Of a stretch of DNA of 64,000 nt, positions 53,090 to 62,225 are shown piece by piece; positions within the stretch are counted from its first letter, which is position 1, and each line of letters begins with the position of its first letter. The position numbers and the translations under genes were made by a program. Origin of the DNA: Jejuia algarum (GTDB lineage Bacteria; Bacteroidota; Bacteroidia; Flavobacteriales; Flavobacteriaceae); contig CANMAQ010000011.1 of NCBI GenBank assembly GCA_947495775.1, forward strand, positions 62,001 through 126,000. Reading direction: 5' to 3'. Under the pieces are notes generated by a model. That model was not told the DNA's origin. It saw nothing but the letters and a program-made list of their open reading frames with translations, and searched no databases.

Positions 53090-54040
53090 ATGAAAGTATT
53101 AGCAAATGATGGTATCTCTCAAAGCGGTATCGATGCGTTAGAAAAAGCAGGTTACGAAGTAAGCACCACTACAGTAGCGCAAGAACAGTTAATTAATTAC
53201 ATTAACGAAAATGATATAGCGGTTTTATTAGTACGTAGTGCTACAACAGTACGTCAAGATCTTATCGATGCGTGTGCTGGACTAAAAATTATTGGTCGTG
53301 GCGGTGTTGGTATGGATAATATTGATGTAGAATATGCAAGGGAAAAAGGATTGCACGTTATCAATACCCCTGCAGCGTCTTCACATTCTGTTGCAGAACT
53401 TGTATTTGGACATTTCTACGGTTTAGCACGTTTCTTACACAACTCTAACAGAGAAATGCCTTTAGATGGTGATACTAAATTTAAAGCCTTAAAAAAAGCT
53501 TATGCTAAAGGTACTGAACTAAAAGGAAAAACATTAGGTGTTTTAGGCTTTGGTCGTATTGGTCAAGCTACAGCTAAAGTAGCTTTAGGCGCTGGAATGA
53601 AAGTTGTTGCTTTCGATCCTTTTCTAGACAAAGCCAATTTAGAACTTAGTTTCTTTGATGGACAAACTGTTAATTTCGAAATTAAAACCCTGTCTAAAGA
53701 AGAGGTATTACAACAAGCAGATTTTATCTCATTACATGTTCCTGCACAAAAAGAATACGTTATAGATGAGGCTGAATTTAACATGATGAAAGATGGCGTT
53801 ATTATAGCGAATGCAGCTCGCGGTGGAGTCTTAAACGAAATTGCCTTAGTAAAAGCTATAGAAAGTGGTAAAGTAGCTCGAGCAGCTTTAGATGTTTTTG
53901 AAAAAGAACCTAAACCAGAAATTCAATTGTTAATGAATTCTTCTTTATCCTTAACGCCACATACTGGTGCTGCGACAAACGAAGCACAAGATCGTATTGG
54001 AGAAGAATTGGCATCACAAATTGTTAGCATCCTTGGATAG
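53090..54040 (+). CDS. D-3-phosphoglycerate dehydrogenase-like enzyme
   Basis: A 316-residue D-isomer-specific 2-hydroxyacid dehydrogenase. It has IIGRGGVGMDNIDVEYA, the NAD motif LGVLGFGRIGQATAKVAL, SLHVPAQKEY, NAARGGVLNE, ALDVFEKEP and LTPHTGAATNEAQDRIG with the catalytic His. It lacks the ACT domain, so it is the short type. Next to serC it most likely catalyses the first step of serine synthesis (serA function). A terminator follows directly. Confidence 0.93.
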   Translation: MKVLANDGISQSGIDALEKAGYEVSTTTVAQEQLINYINENDIAVLLVRSATTVRQDLIDACAGLKIIGRGGVGMDNIDVEYAREKGLHVINTPAASSHSVAELVFGHFYGLARFLHNSNREMPLDGDTKFKALKKAYAKGTELKGKTLGVLGFGRIGQATAKVALGAGMKVVAFDPFLDKANLELSFFDGQTVNFEIKTLSKEEVLQQADFISLHVPAQKEYVIDEAEFNMMKDGVIIANAARGGVLNEIALVKAIESGKVARAALDVFEKEPKPEIQLLMNSSLSLTPHTGAATNEAQDRIGEELASQIVSILG

Positions 54041-54071
54041 CATATAAAATGTGACCTTATTATAAAAAATG

Positions 54072-54102
54072 AGTCCTAACTATAGAAGTTGGGACTTTTT
54101 TT
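54072..54102 (+). terminator. Terminator after the serA-like gene
   Basis: AGTCCTAACT (54072-54081) pairs with AGTTGGGACT (54087-54096) with one G-U pair, and is followed by seven T residues. Confidence 0.85.
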
Positions 54103-54147
54103 GTACATTATACTTCCAAAATTTAAACTTTAATTAAAAATATAATC

Positions 54148-54786
54148 ATGTCTGGAATTTTAGATTTATTAAGCAGTGACCTCGGAAAAACAATTATAAG
54201 CGGGGTTGCAGGATCCACAGGAACCGATCAAAATAAAACAAGTAGCGTACTTACTATGGCCTTACCGGTATTAATGAAAGCAATGCAGCGCAATGCAGCT
54301 ACTCCCGAAGGTGCACAAGGTTTAATGGGGGCTTTAAGTGGTAAACACGACGGTAGTATTCTAGATAACCTTGGAGGTTTATTTGGTGGAGGCGTTGATG
54401 CTAATGTTACTAATGAAGGTGACAAAATTCTAGGACACGTATTGGGTCAAAAACGCCAAGGCGTAGAACAAGTTATAGGTCAAAAAGCAGGCGTTGATGC
54501 TGGATCTGTTGGAAATATTCTAAAAGTGGCAGCACCTATTTTAATGGGGGTTTTAGGAAAACAAACACGCCAAAACAATGTGAGTTCTCAAGGCGATATT
54601 AGCAATTTATTAGGAGGCTTATTAGGCGGTAGTTCTGCTCAAAAAGAACAAAGCTTTTTAGAATCTATATTAGATGCCGATGGAGATGGTAGTGTTGTAG
54701 ACGATGTTGCTGGCATGCTTCTAGGCGGTGGTAGCAAAAGTAAAGGCGGTATAGGCGGTTTACTTGGTGGGCTTTTTGGAAAATAA
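54148..54786 (+). CDS. DUF937 protein
   Basis: A 212-residue protein of the DUF937 family. It is rich in Gly, Leu and Ser with GLL/GGL repeats (LLGGLLGGSS, GGIGGLLGGLFGK) and helices such as VLTMALPVLMKAMQRNAAT. The LDADGDGSVVDD segment resembles an EF-hand-like calcium loop. There is no signal peptide. The function is unknown. It is bracketed by terminators, so it is probably monocistronic. Confidence 0.9.
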   Translation: MSGILDLLSSDLGKTIISGVAGSTGTDQNKTSSVLTMALPVLMKAMQRNAATPEGAQGLMGALSGKHDGSILDNLGGLFGGGVDANVTNEGDKILGHVLGQKRQGVEQVIGQKAGVDAGSVGNILKVAAPILMGVLGKQTRQNNVSSQGDISNLLGGLLGGSSAQKEQSFLESILDADGDGSVVDDVAGMLLGGGSKSKGGIGGLLGGLFGK

Positions 54787-54808
54787 CCTACAAATAACAT
54801 AAAATTAT

Positions 54809-54840
54809 AAAAAAGCCCTATCTCTAGATTGGGCTTTTTT
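54809..54840 (+). terminator. Terminator after the DUF937 gene
   Basis: AAAAAAGCCC (54809-54818) pairs perfectly with GGGCTTTTTT (54831-54840) around a 12-nt loop, with the T tract inside and after the stem. Confidence 0.88.
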
Positions 54841-55043
54841 CATATATGCAAATTGATTTACAAAAGCGTTTTACTCATTATTTTGTAAATTTATAAGCGC
54901 TGTTATGCGTAATATACGAGATACACTAAAAACTTTAGCACTATAAAAGGCCCTGTAACTCACCAAGAGTACCGTTTGACGCATTCTTAGTTTTGTACCC
55001 TAAGCGCTTACAGTACTTTTGGTATCTCATTAAAAACACACTT

Positions 55044-55484
55044 ATGAAATACTTTATTTATAGTTTTATTACTTGTATATGCCTTGTAAATTGCAGCAGT
55101 ATACCATCTTCCAAATCTCAGTCTACTTCTAAGACAACCGCCTTAGAACGCCAAAGTGATACATTAAAAATCAGTAATGAAAAATTAGAATACGATATAT
55201 TTATTATAGAGCCTGGTTTCAACACTTGGTTAGCGGCGACTGCACGTCCTAAAGGCTTCTACAGTCAAACATTTATGGAAAACAGAAATGCGATCTATGT
55301 CATAGAATGGAACCGTCGCGTCTTACAACCGCTACAATTCGATACTAGTCTTTATGAAATGCAAATAGATTATAACGCACAAACAGACTATGGATACGAT
55401 GTAAATTACCAACTGTTCAATTATTTCACCTATTTCCAATTGAAATACAATCAAAGATTAGGACCTTTTGTACCTAGAATTTAA
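55044..55484 (+). CDS. DUF6146-type lipoprotein
   Basis: A 146-residue lipoprotein from ATG 55044 (an earlier start adds 17 residues that spoil the signal). Signal then lipobox LVNC (Cys14). The mature part has YDIFIIEPGFNTWLAATARP and the C-terminal DYGYDVNYQLFNYFTYFQLKYNQRLGPFVPRI (in part), features I associate with DUF6146. No catalytic motif is seen; the function is unknown. It may be the first gene of the run leading to the TonB receptor. Confidence 0.8.
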   Translation: MKYFIYSFITCICLVNCSSIPSSKSQSTSKTTALERQSDTLKISNEKLEYDIFIIEPGFNTWLAATARPKGFYSQTFMENRNAIYVIEWNRRVLQPLQFDTSLYEMQIDYNAQTDYGYDVNYQLFNYFTYFQLKYNQRLGPFVPRI

Positions 55485-55519
55485 ATTCTTTTTAATAGTT
55501 TTGCAACTAAATTGCAATT

Positions 55520-55822
55520 GTGAATAAGCTCAAAGAACGTTGGAATATAGATTCTAATTGGCAAGTCATCGCCATTATAGTGGTATTTGCTGTAACAGGA
55601 TCTACAGCTTCTCTCATAGGTAAGCCTATACTTGCATATTTAAATATTTCTCCAGAAACATTTACAACTTTAGGATACTGGGTTGTTCGTATCATATTAC
55701 TATTCATTATGTATCAATTTTTATTGGTATGCTTTGGTTGGCTTTTTGGTCAATTTGAATTCTTTTGGAATTTTGAAAAGAAAATGATTCGACGCTTAGG
55801 TCTTAAACGTTTTATTGAATAA
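55520..55822 (+). CDS. DUF6787-type membrane protein
   Basis: A 100-residue protein starting with GTG at 55520. Two hydrophobic helices (WQVIAIIVVFAVTGSTASLIG and WVVRIILLFIMYQFLLVCFGWLFG, in part) flank a short loop; the C-terminus is basic (KKMIRRLGLKRFIE). It resembles the DUF6787 group of Bacteroidota. The function is unknown. TAGTTTTG at 55496-55503 may be a -7 element. It ends 3 bp before the next gene. Confidence 0.8.
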   Translation: MNKLKERWNIDSNWQVIAIIVVFAVTGSTASLIGKPILAYLNISPETFTTLGYWVVRIILLFIMYQFLLVCFGWLFGQFEFFWNFEKKMIRRLGLKRFIE

Positions 55823-55825
55823 GGC

Positions 55826-56158
55826 TTGGCAAACACACAAAGACATATTGTTTTTAGAATAGTGGCGCTACTCATTGTGGCAGTACTATTAGTGCCTACC
55901 GGAATAAAACTACTACACACCTTCGAGCATGAAGCGCATTCTAATTGTGATCACAATGACACTGCCAATTTTCATGAATGCGAGATTGATTGTGTGTTTT
56001 TAAAATATAATCTTCAGCAACACCATTTAGACACTCCTAATTACAGTCTAAATTGTTTTCTGATTCATAATTTCGAGATTCCCTCTACAACCTATGGTTA
56101 TTTTTACAACCATCGTATCTTAGCATTCTCCTTACGAGGTCCCCCTACTCTAGTTTAA
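55826..56158 (+). CDS. Small membrane protein with His/Cys-rich extracytoplasmic part
   Basis: A 110-residue protein starting with TTG at 55826. One N-terminal helix (IVALLIVAVLLVPTGIKLL) is followed by a periplasmic stretch rich in metal-type ligands: HTFEHEAHSNCDHND, FHECEIDC, NLQQHHLDTP. No enzyme motif is visible. It lies directly upstream of a TonB receptor gene (40-bp gap), so a metal-binding accessory role in the envelope is plausible. A related pattern occurs in small DUF2946-like proteins, but I cannot confirm membership. Confidence 0.7.
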   Translation: MANTQRHIVFRIVALLIVAVLLVPTGIKLLHTFEHEAHSNCDHNDTANFHECEIDCVFLKYNLQQHHLDTPNYSLNCFLIHNFEIPSTTYGYFYNHRILAFSLRGPPTLV

Positions 56159-56198
56159 CATTCTGTTTTAACTAAAAATAATACAAAAATAAAATACA

Positions 56199-58595
56199 AT
56201 GAAGCACAATGTATTGATTGTGGTTCTATGCGTTTTTAGCATGGTCCACTCTCAAAATTGTAAGTATACCTTCATTGGTGAAGTTGTGGATTTCCACGAT
56301 GGTACGCCAATGTCTGGGGCAACTGTACATATTGAAACATTAAACCGTTATACTACGGGAGATATTAATGGTAAATTTTCTATTAAGAACCTTTGTAATG
56401 GCAAACTAACCCTTGTAATATCTCATGTGGGATGCGAAACCAAGCGTGTCGACATCGAGATTATTGGGGATACATTCAAGACGATAAACATGGAGCACCA
56501 TTTGGAAGAATTGGAGGAAGTTAGCCTTGTAAACAAAGGCTCTAAGACCACCAGAACAGCCCAAGAAACCGTCCTTAAAGAAGCCGTTTTACAACGTTAC
56601 AGCCATCTTAGTTTAGGCGATGCGCTAAAAGAGGTACCAGGTATTTCCTCATTAAATACGGGAAGCACGATCGTAAAACCTATTATTAATGGACTACACA
56701 GCAGTAGAATCCTCATTTTAAATAATAGTGTACGCCTACAAGATCAAGAATGGGGTGTAGAACATGCACCTAATATTGATATTAATAGTGCAAATCAAGT
56801 TTCGGTTATCAAAGGTTCTGGTGCATTAGCCTATGGAGGCGATGCTATTGGGGGTGTTGTTGTTGTCACACCAGGCAAAGTTATTCGTAAAGACACCCTT
56901 TATGGCAAAACACGTGTTGGAGGCCAAACCAATGGCAGGGGCTATACTATAACCTCAACCCTTAATAAAAATTACAAATCGGGCTGGTTTGCGCAGCTAC
57001 AAGGGGCTTATAAAAAGAATGGTGATTTCGAAGCCTCAGAACATAACCTTACCAATACGGGATTAAATTCTAAGGGAATAACAACACGGTTTGGTAAAAA
57101 TACATTCAAATCTGGTTTTGAAGTCTATTACAGTTTTTTAGATAATGAAATTGGTATTTTGGCCGCTACCCGTGTAGGTAGCGTTTTTGATCTGCAACGT
57201 GCTATAAACTCTGGACAGCCTATTGTTAATGATCCGTTTAGTTATACTATAAACGCACCAAAACAAGATGTGAAGCATCATTTGGGCAAGCTTAACTATT
57301 TCAAACGGTTTCAAAATTTTGGTAAAGTGACTTTACAATACGATTATCAAAACAACAAGCGCTTAGAATTTGATGTAAGAATAGGAGACCGCAGAAGTAT
57401 TCCTGCCATCGATTTAACATTACAAACGCACACGGTGTTGGCTGACGTTAATTTAGATGTCAACTTAGATCGAAAAATCAATTTCGGCATCCTAGCCCGT
57501 TATCAAGATAATTTTGCAAATCCAGAGACAGGCGTGAGACGTCTAATCCCTGATTATGAAAAATACGATGTTGGCCTTTACGCCACGACCGAATGGCGCA
57601 TTAATAGTAATTTTACTGCTGACGCTGGTGTGCGTTACGATTTCAATAGGATAGACGCTAAAAAGTTTTACCGCAGGTCACGATGGGAAGAACGCGGTTA
57701 TGATGTCGATTTTGCCGATATTATTATAGACACCTTACCTACCCAATTTTTAACCAATCCTGTTTTTGATTATCATAATTTTTCAGCTTCAATTGGAGGA
57801 AAATTATACCTCAACGACAAGAGTTACATCATTGGGAATTACGCCCTCTCCAGTAGACCACCTAATCCTTCAGAATTGTTCAGTGATGGCTTACACCACT
57901 CTGCGGCTCGATTTGAACTTGGTGATCTTAGATTCGATCAAGAAGTCTCTAACAGAATCTCGGCATCTTACAACTATACAGCTTCAAAATTCAAGGTTCT
58001 AACCGAAGTATTCTATAATGCGATACAAGATTATATCTATTTAAGACCGTTTGACTTTATAAGTACACTACGAGGGCCTTTTCCATTTTGGGAATACCAA
58101 CAGACAAATGCGCAATTGTTTGGTATTGATCTTAATGCGACCTACACCATTACCGACAACTGGCAATGGCAAAACAAATCGGCATTTATAAAAGGGCGCG
58201 ATGTAAATGATGACATTCCATTAATTGATATCCCTCCGTTTCAAACAACGAATCAAATTCGATATACCCATAAAACTTGGCATCGTTTTTCAGCAAGTTT
58301 GAAATCAGAATGGGTATTCGAACAAAATGAATTCCCCGATTTTAATTTTGAATTAGATAATCAACTGAATGGACAAAATACAACGGTAGATATTAGTACG
58401 CCACCGCCTGCCTATCATTTAATGCACTTTTCGACAGAAGCGACATTTCCTTTCAATGAAAAGACAAACCTAAACGTAACTTTAGGCATAAACAATCTTT
58501 TAGATACATCCTATAGAAATTATTTAAACCAGTTGCGCTTTTTTTCTGATGAATTAGGGCGCAACATAACATTACAATTACAATTTAATTATTAA
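56199..58595 (+). CDS. TonB-dependent receptor, candidate metal transporter
   Basis: A 798-residue outer-membrane receptor: signal peptide (cut near VHSQ), CarboxypepD_reg-like domain (about 22-105: GEVVDFHDGTPMSGATV), a plug (LKEVPGISSLNTGSTIVKPII, QVSVIKGSGALAYGGDAIGG) and a beta-barrel ending ITLQLQFNY. The plug lines NGLHSSRILILNNSVRLQDQ and the barrel segment RIGDRRSIPAIDLTLQTH resemble the ZnuD-like metal receptors of Gram-negative bacteria, as far as I can judge from memory. Its neighbours are a His/Cys-rich small protein and a lipoprotein. The metal is not determined. Confidence 0.88.
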   Translation: MKHNVLIVVLCVFSMVHSQNCKYTFIGEVVDFHDGTPMSGATVHIETLNRYTTGDINGKFSIKNLCNGKLTLVISHVGCETKRVDIEIIGDTFKTINMEHHLEELEEVSLVNKGSKTTRTAQETVLKEAVLQRYSHLSLGDALKEVPGISSLNTGSTIVKPIINGLHSSRILILNNSVRLQDQEWGVEHAPNIDINSANQVSVIKGSGALAYGGDAIGGVVVVTPGKVIRKDTLYGKTRVGGQTNGRGYTITSTLNKNYKSGWFAQLQGAYKKNGDFEASEHNLTNTGLNSKGITTRFGKNTFKSGFEVYYSFLDNEIGILAATRVGSVFDLQRAINSGQPIVNDPFSYTINAPKQDVKHHLGKLNYFKRFQNFGKVTLQYDYQNNKRLEFDVRIGDRRSIPAIDLTLQTHTVLADVNLDVNLDRKINFGILARYQDNFANPETGVRRLIPDYEKYDVGLYATTEWRINSNFTADAGVRYDFNRIDAKKFYRRSRWEERGYDVDFADIIIDTLPTQFLTNPVFDYHNFSASIGGKLYLNDKSYIIGNYALSSRPPNPSELFSDGLHHSAARFELGDLRFDQEVSNRISASYNYTASKFKVLTEVFYNAIQDYIYLRPFDFISTLRGPFPFWEYQQTNAQLFGIDLNATYTITDNWQWQNKSAFIKGRDVNDDIPLIDIPPFQTTNQIRYTHKTWHRFSASLKSEWVFEQNEFPDFNFELDNQLNGQNTTVDISTPPPAYHLMHFSTEATFPFNEKTNLNVTLGINNLLDTSYRNYLNQLRFFSDELGRNITLQLQFNY

Positions 58596-58654
58596 TCAAA
58601 ATCCTTACTAAATACAAGAAAACAATGAAAACAAATGCTTTAAATTCAAAACTT

Positions 58655-59233
58655 ATGAAAACTAGTAAATTTTTTATGATTGCACTTTTTAGTCTCTCTC
58701 TTATCACCTCTTGTTCTGATGATGATGACAATGGACCAGCGCCTGTTCTTGAAGAAGAATTAATTACCAATGTTACCTTAACATTTGTAAATGATGCTGA
58801 TCCTACAGATATTGTTGTTTTGGCAAGTGTAGCACCAGATGGTCAAGATGGGACTTCTACCCAATCAATTACGGGAGCTTTTACTGCTGGCGCAAGCTAC
58901 TCTTTAGGACTGTCCTTAACAAATGCGTTAGAAAACCCTGCTGACGATGTTCTTAATGACGATGTGATTCCCGCTGCAGACGAACACTTTTTTGTGTATG
59001 CTGTAAACGGTATTAACTTAGCTGTATCTAGAGATAGTGATGATATCGGTGGTTCTGGAGACACAAGACTTGGTGTTAACACCACTTGGGTTGCAGGTAA
59101 TGCAAGTACTGGAAATGTACAAATTATTTTAGTACACGAGCCAGAAAATGCAGACGATTCTAATGCTTTTGGTTCAGTAACCGGAGGGTCTGAAGACTTA
59201 AACATTACGTTTACAGGTGTTGAAATTGAATAG
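58655..59233 (+). CDS. Receptor-associated lipoprotein (beta-rich)
   Basis: A 192-residue lipoprotein from ATG 58655; an ATG at 58625 adds ten residues. Lipobox LITSC (Cys20) is followed by SDDDDNGPAP, the acidic export-type linker of Bacteroidota surface lipoproteins. The rest is beta-rich and acidic (VTLTFVNDADPTDIVVLASV, EHFFVYAVNGINLAVS, VQIILVHEPENADDSN). Homologues are often annotated only as proteins encoded beside a TonB receptor. It is probably the surface partner of the receptor just upstream. Confidence 0.83.
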   Translation: MKTSKFFMIALFSLSLITSCSDDDDNGPAPVLEEELITNVTLTFVNDADPTDIVVLASVAPDGQDGTSTQSITGAFTAGASYSLGLSLTNALENPADDVLNDDVIPAADEHFFVYAVNGINLAVSRDSDDIGGSGDTRLGVNTTWVAGNASTGNVQIILVHEPENADDSNAFGSVTGGSEDLNITFTGVEIE

Positions 59234-59261
59234 GTTATACAACAACTAATTCTCAAAAACT

Positions 59262-59299
59262 AAAAAGGCCGTCTAAAACGTATTTAAGCGGCTTTTTTT
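59262..59299 (+). terminator. Terminator after the receptor-lipoprotein operon
   Basis: An imperfect stem with AAAAAGGCCG (59262-59271) and CGGCTTTTTTT (59289-59299), about 17 nt apart, with a T run. It ends the receptor operon. Confidence 0.75.
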
Positions 59300-59467
59300 A
59301 TGTCATTTTGTTAACTACTAAAAAAATAATCTTATAACTCTCTATTAATATCTTAAAAACTTAAAAAATCATTCATTTCTCCTCCTATCTTTAGACATAA
59401 ATCGCGTTATATAAAAGATGTCCAAAAAATACCTTAACTTGCAAAAGCATTTGTTTTACTAAAAGTC

Positions 59468-59731
59468 ATGCTCTTTAACTGTCTATTTTTAGTGCCATTA
59501 CTTCTACTCTACTCTTACTTAAAAGAGAAAAATGCAGTACTCTTAAACGGCTTAATTGACGTACCACAACGTAGAGCAGCCTCAGAATATATTACAACGA
59601 GAACAACTCAACCCCTCTCTATTTTAAATAAAAAACAACTACAAATCACAGTTACCGCTATTCGAAAAGGTTTTAATATAAAGACAAGTCAGCAAATCTT
59701 GTCTCGAAAACATCAAACTAAAGACGTGTAA
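59468..59731 (+). CDS. Doubtful small ORF (87 residues)
   Basis: An ATG at 59468 opens 87 codons. The N-terminus is hydrophobic (LFLVPLLLLYSYL), the remainder is basic (TAIRKGFNIKTSQQILSRKH). No family is recognised and no promoter or terminator is specific to it. It fills part of the 578-bp gap between the receptor operon and the sensor kinase gene; the rest of that gap shows no gene. It may be spurious. Confidence 0.3.
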   Translation: MLFNCLFLVPLLLLYSYLKEKNAVLLNGLIDVPQRRAASEYITTRTTQPLSILNKKQLQITVTAIRKGFNIKTSQQILSRKHQTKDV

Positions 59732-59811
59732 ACTAATCTACAATTTTATCATAATTTCTAAATCTAATTAAGGACAAATGCCCTTTAGTAATCGCTTTAT
59801 AACACTTAACT

Positions 59812-61890
59812 ATGCTTAGATATTTCTATTTTTATATATTTTGCTGTTGCTGTTCTTATGCGTACCCTCAAGCACAAAAATTGACTCAAAAGATAGACAG
59901 TATAGATTATTACAAATCACTTTCTAAAAAATCGACTTACACTAATGCATCAAAAGTAAAATTTGCGATTAAAGCTTGTAAATTGTCTTATGATTTAAAA
60001 ATAGATTCTATCATATTAGAATCGAATACAAACCTGTATTTCACTTATTTAGAACAAAATAATTTAGAAAAAGGATTAGAAGTTGCTTTAAAAAATAAAC
60101 CGTTAGCAAAACAACTTAATGATACCATAAGTATTGCCGACATTTATTGCGAAATAGGGATAGCACACCACTTAAACCGTAAACATTTAGATAGCGCATA
60201 TTATTATTATATGGCCTCTGCCAAGTTGTATAAAAACAAGGCCTACCTCTATGATTATACCATTTCTAAACTAAATGCCGCAAAGGTATTAAGTGCAACA
60301 CATAATTATTTTGATAGCAACAAAATTTATATTGGTGTTGCAAAAGAACTGGAGTTACTAGATAATGACGATTCCAATATTGATAATTTAATAAGCTGTT
60401 ATAAGGGACTTGGAAACAACTTTACCGAATTAGGTTTTTATGATAAATCCGAAGAATATTTAAAGAAGTCACTTCGTATTAACCATAAATTGTTAGACTC
60501 TAAAATAGATTTACAACCCATAAATAGCAAGTTATCGGGTTATGATGTAAACCATGTATATATCAATATTGATTTAACAGAAACTTTTAAATACCAAAAA
60601 AAATATAAAGAAGCAATTTTAGTATACCGTGGATTACTAAAAAAATATGGCAAGCAACTCCTTCTTCAAAAAGACCCTTCAACATATGCTGCGATAAAAA
60701 ATAACTTAGCTTATAATTTATTTAAATCGAACACCTCTAATAGAGATACTATTTCTGCTTATTTTGTCGAAGCCTATAAAATACTATATGATTTAAACGC
60801 TTCTTATGAAATCGCTTCCAGTCGAAATGACTTTTCCGAATTTTTATTGTCCATACATCAAAAAGACTCCGCAAAAGCGCTTGCATTGCATTCTTATCAC
60901 CTTTCTAAAAATATAAAGGCGTTTAAAGAAGCTTCCAGAGCGATGTTAACATTGTCTAAAATTGAAGAAGGCGAAAAAGGTAAAGCTTTTCTAAACGAAC
61001 ATATCAAATTAAATGATAGTCTTTTGCAGGAGGAACGTCGCAATAGAAATAAATTTGCAAGAATTAAATTTGAGACCGATACTTACATTGCTAACAACAA
61101 ACAGCTATCGCGTCGAAACAGTGTTATTTCTATAGTTGCCATCGTTAGTATTTTTATACTTATCCTTCTTTATATTATTAGGTATCAACGTTCTAAAAAC
61201 AAAACCTTAAAACTCGAAAAAGCGCAACAACAAGCTAATACAGAGATTTATAATCTTATGCTTAATGAACAGCATAGCGTACAAGAAGGACGTCTTAGAG
61301 AACGTTACCATATTGCCGAAGAGTTACACGATGGTGTACTCAACGCCCTAGCAGGCACACGGCTTGGTATAGAATACCTTTCATCTCTAGATCGCGTAGA
61401 AGCCTCGCAGTACCAACTTTATATTAAAGAATTACGCAAAACAGAACTCGATATTAGAGACCTCTCCCATGCCTTAAAACATTCTAAACTCGATCAAGAC
61501 AAAGGTTTTGTGGCCATTTTGGAAGAATATGTATCCCAATGCAATGCCTTACAGCGTTTTACATGTACTACTACTCTAGATAAAGACATCCCTTGGCAAG
61601 AGATTTCAGATATGGTAAAAGTCAACCTGTTTCGCTGTATTCAAGAAGCGCTACAAAATACCGCTAAGCATGCACAAGCCCAAACGGTGCATATCACTTT
61701 AGCCTTAAAAGATAGCACCAATGTAGAACTCACCATTACAGACGATGGAAACGGCTTTGACCCTAATAAGACCGCAAAAGGCATTGGGCTTGACAATATG
61801 AAAGCGCGTGCAAACCGCCTAAAAGGCAGCTTTAAAATTGACGCTACACCCCATAAAGGAACCACACTTACCTTTGTCATTCCCATTTAA
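59812..61890 (+). CDS. TPR-containing sensor histidine kinase (HisKA_3 type)
   Basis: A 692-residue sensor kinase. A signal-like start with a Cys run (FCCCCSYAYPQ) is followed by about 400 periplasmic residues with tetratricopeptide-like helical pairs (LGNNFTELGFYDKSEEYLKKSL). A single membrane helix lies at about 436-457. After it come a coiled coil and the NarL-type H-box IAEELHDGVLNALAG with His506, then an N-box (IQEALQNTAKHA) and G-box (DDGNGFDPNKTAKGIGLDNMKARA in part). The expected partner is a LuxR/NarL response regulator, but none is in the window. Confidence 0.93.
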   Translation: MLRYFYFYIFCCCCSYAYPQAQKLTQKIDSIDYYKSLSKKSTYTNASKVKFAIKACKLSYDLKIDSIILESNTNLYFTYLEQNNLEKGLEVALKNKPLAKQLNDTISIADIYCEIGIAHHLNRKHLDSAYYYYMASAKLYKNKAYLYDYTISKLNAAKVLSATHNYFDSNKIYIGVAKELELLDNDDSNIDNLISCYKGLGNNFTELGFYDKSEEYLKKSLRINHKLLDSKIDLQPINSKLSGYDVNHVYINIDLTETFKYQKKYKEAILVYRGLLKKYGKQLLLQKDPSTYAAIKNNLAYNLFKSNTSNRDTISAYFVEAYKILYDLNASYEIASSRNDFSEFLLSIHQKDSAKALALHSYHLSKNIKAFKEASRAMLTLSKIEEGEKGKAFLNEHIKLNDSLLQEERRNRNKFARIKFETDTYIANNKQLSRRNSVISIVAIVSIFILILLYIIRYQRSKNKTLKLEKAQQQANTEIYNLMLNEQHSVQEGRLRERYHIAEELHDGVLNALAGTRLGIEYLSSLDRVEASQYQLYIKELRKTELDIRDLSHALKHSKLDQDKGFVAILEEYVSQCNALQRFTCTTTLDKDIPWQEISDMVKVNLFRCIQEALQNTAKHAQAQTVHITLALKDSTNVELTITDDGNGFDPNKTAKGIGLDNMKARANRLKGSFKIDATPHKGTTLTFVIPI

Positions 61891-61899
61891 CTATAAAGT

Positions 61900-62178
61900 T
61901 TATACCTCAATAACTGTTTCTTTAGAAGCAAACACGTAACTGTACAACCACATTAAGGTAAATGTTGGAATCACATCTAAGCCAGGCATCGCCTCTTCAA
62001 TAAAAGCGATAGCTGCCGCTATCTTACCAGTCTTTCCTTTGTATAACTTCGTCATCAGATACGCTGAGATAGGTGCCCAGATCACATCAGAGAATTCCCC
62101 AATTCCTGGAATGATAAACGACAGATAGCCTACGGCATCTAAAAGTATACATAGCACTAATTTTTTGTATTTGTTCAT
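61900..62178 (-). CDS. Small membrane protein of unknown function
   Basis: A 92-residue protein with two or three hydrophobic stretches (LVLCILLDAVGYLSFIIPGIG, VIWAPISAYLMTKLY, FTLMWLYSYVFAS). The pattern PGIGEFSDVIWAPISA and EEAMPGLDVIPTFTLMW is symmetric, each half with a Pro-Gly and an acidic residue before a Pro, which suggests an internal repeat. No family is assigned with certainty. It lies 47 bp behind folE on the same strand and convergent with the kinase gene. Confidence 0.72.
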   Translation of the reverse strand: MNKYKKLVLCILLDAVGYLSFIIPGIGEFSDVIWAPISAYLMTKLYKGKTGKIAAAIAFIEEAMPGLDVIPTFTLMWLYSYVFASKETVIEV

Positions 62179-62225
62179 GATATTCTATTTAATAACAGGT
62201 ACAAATCAAGAAACATACCAGAAAA

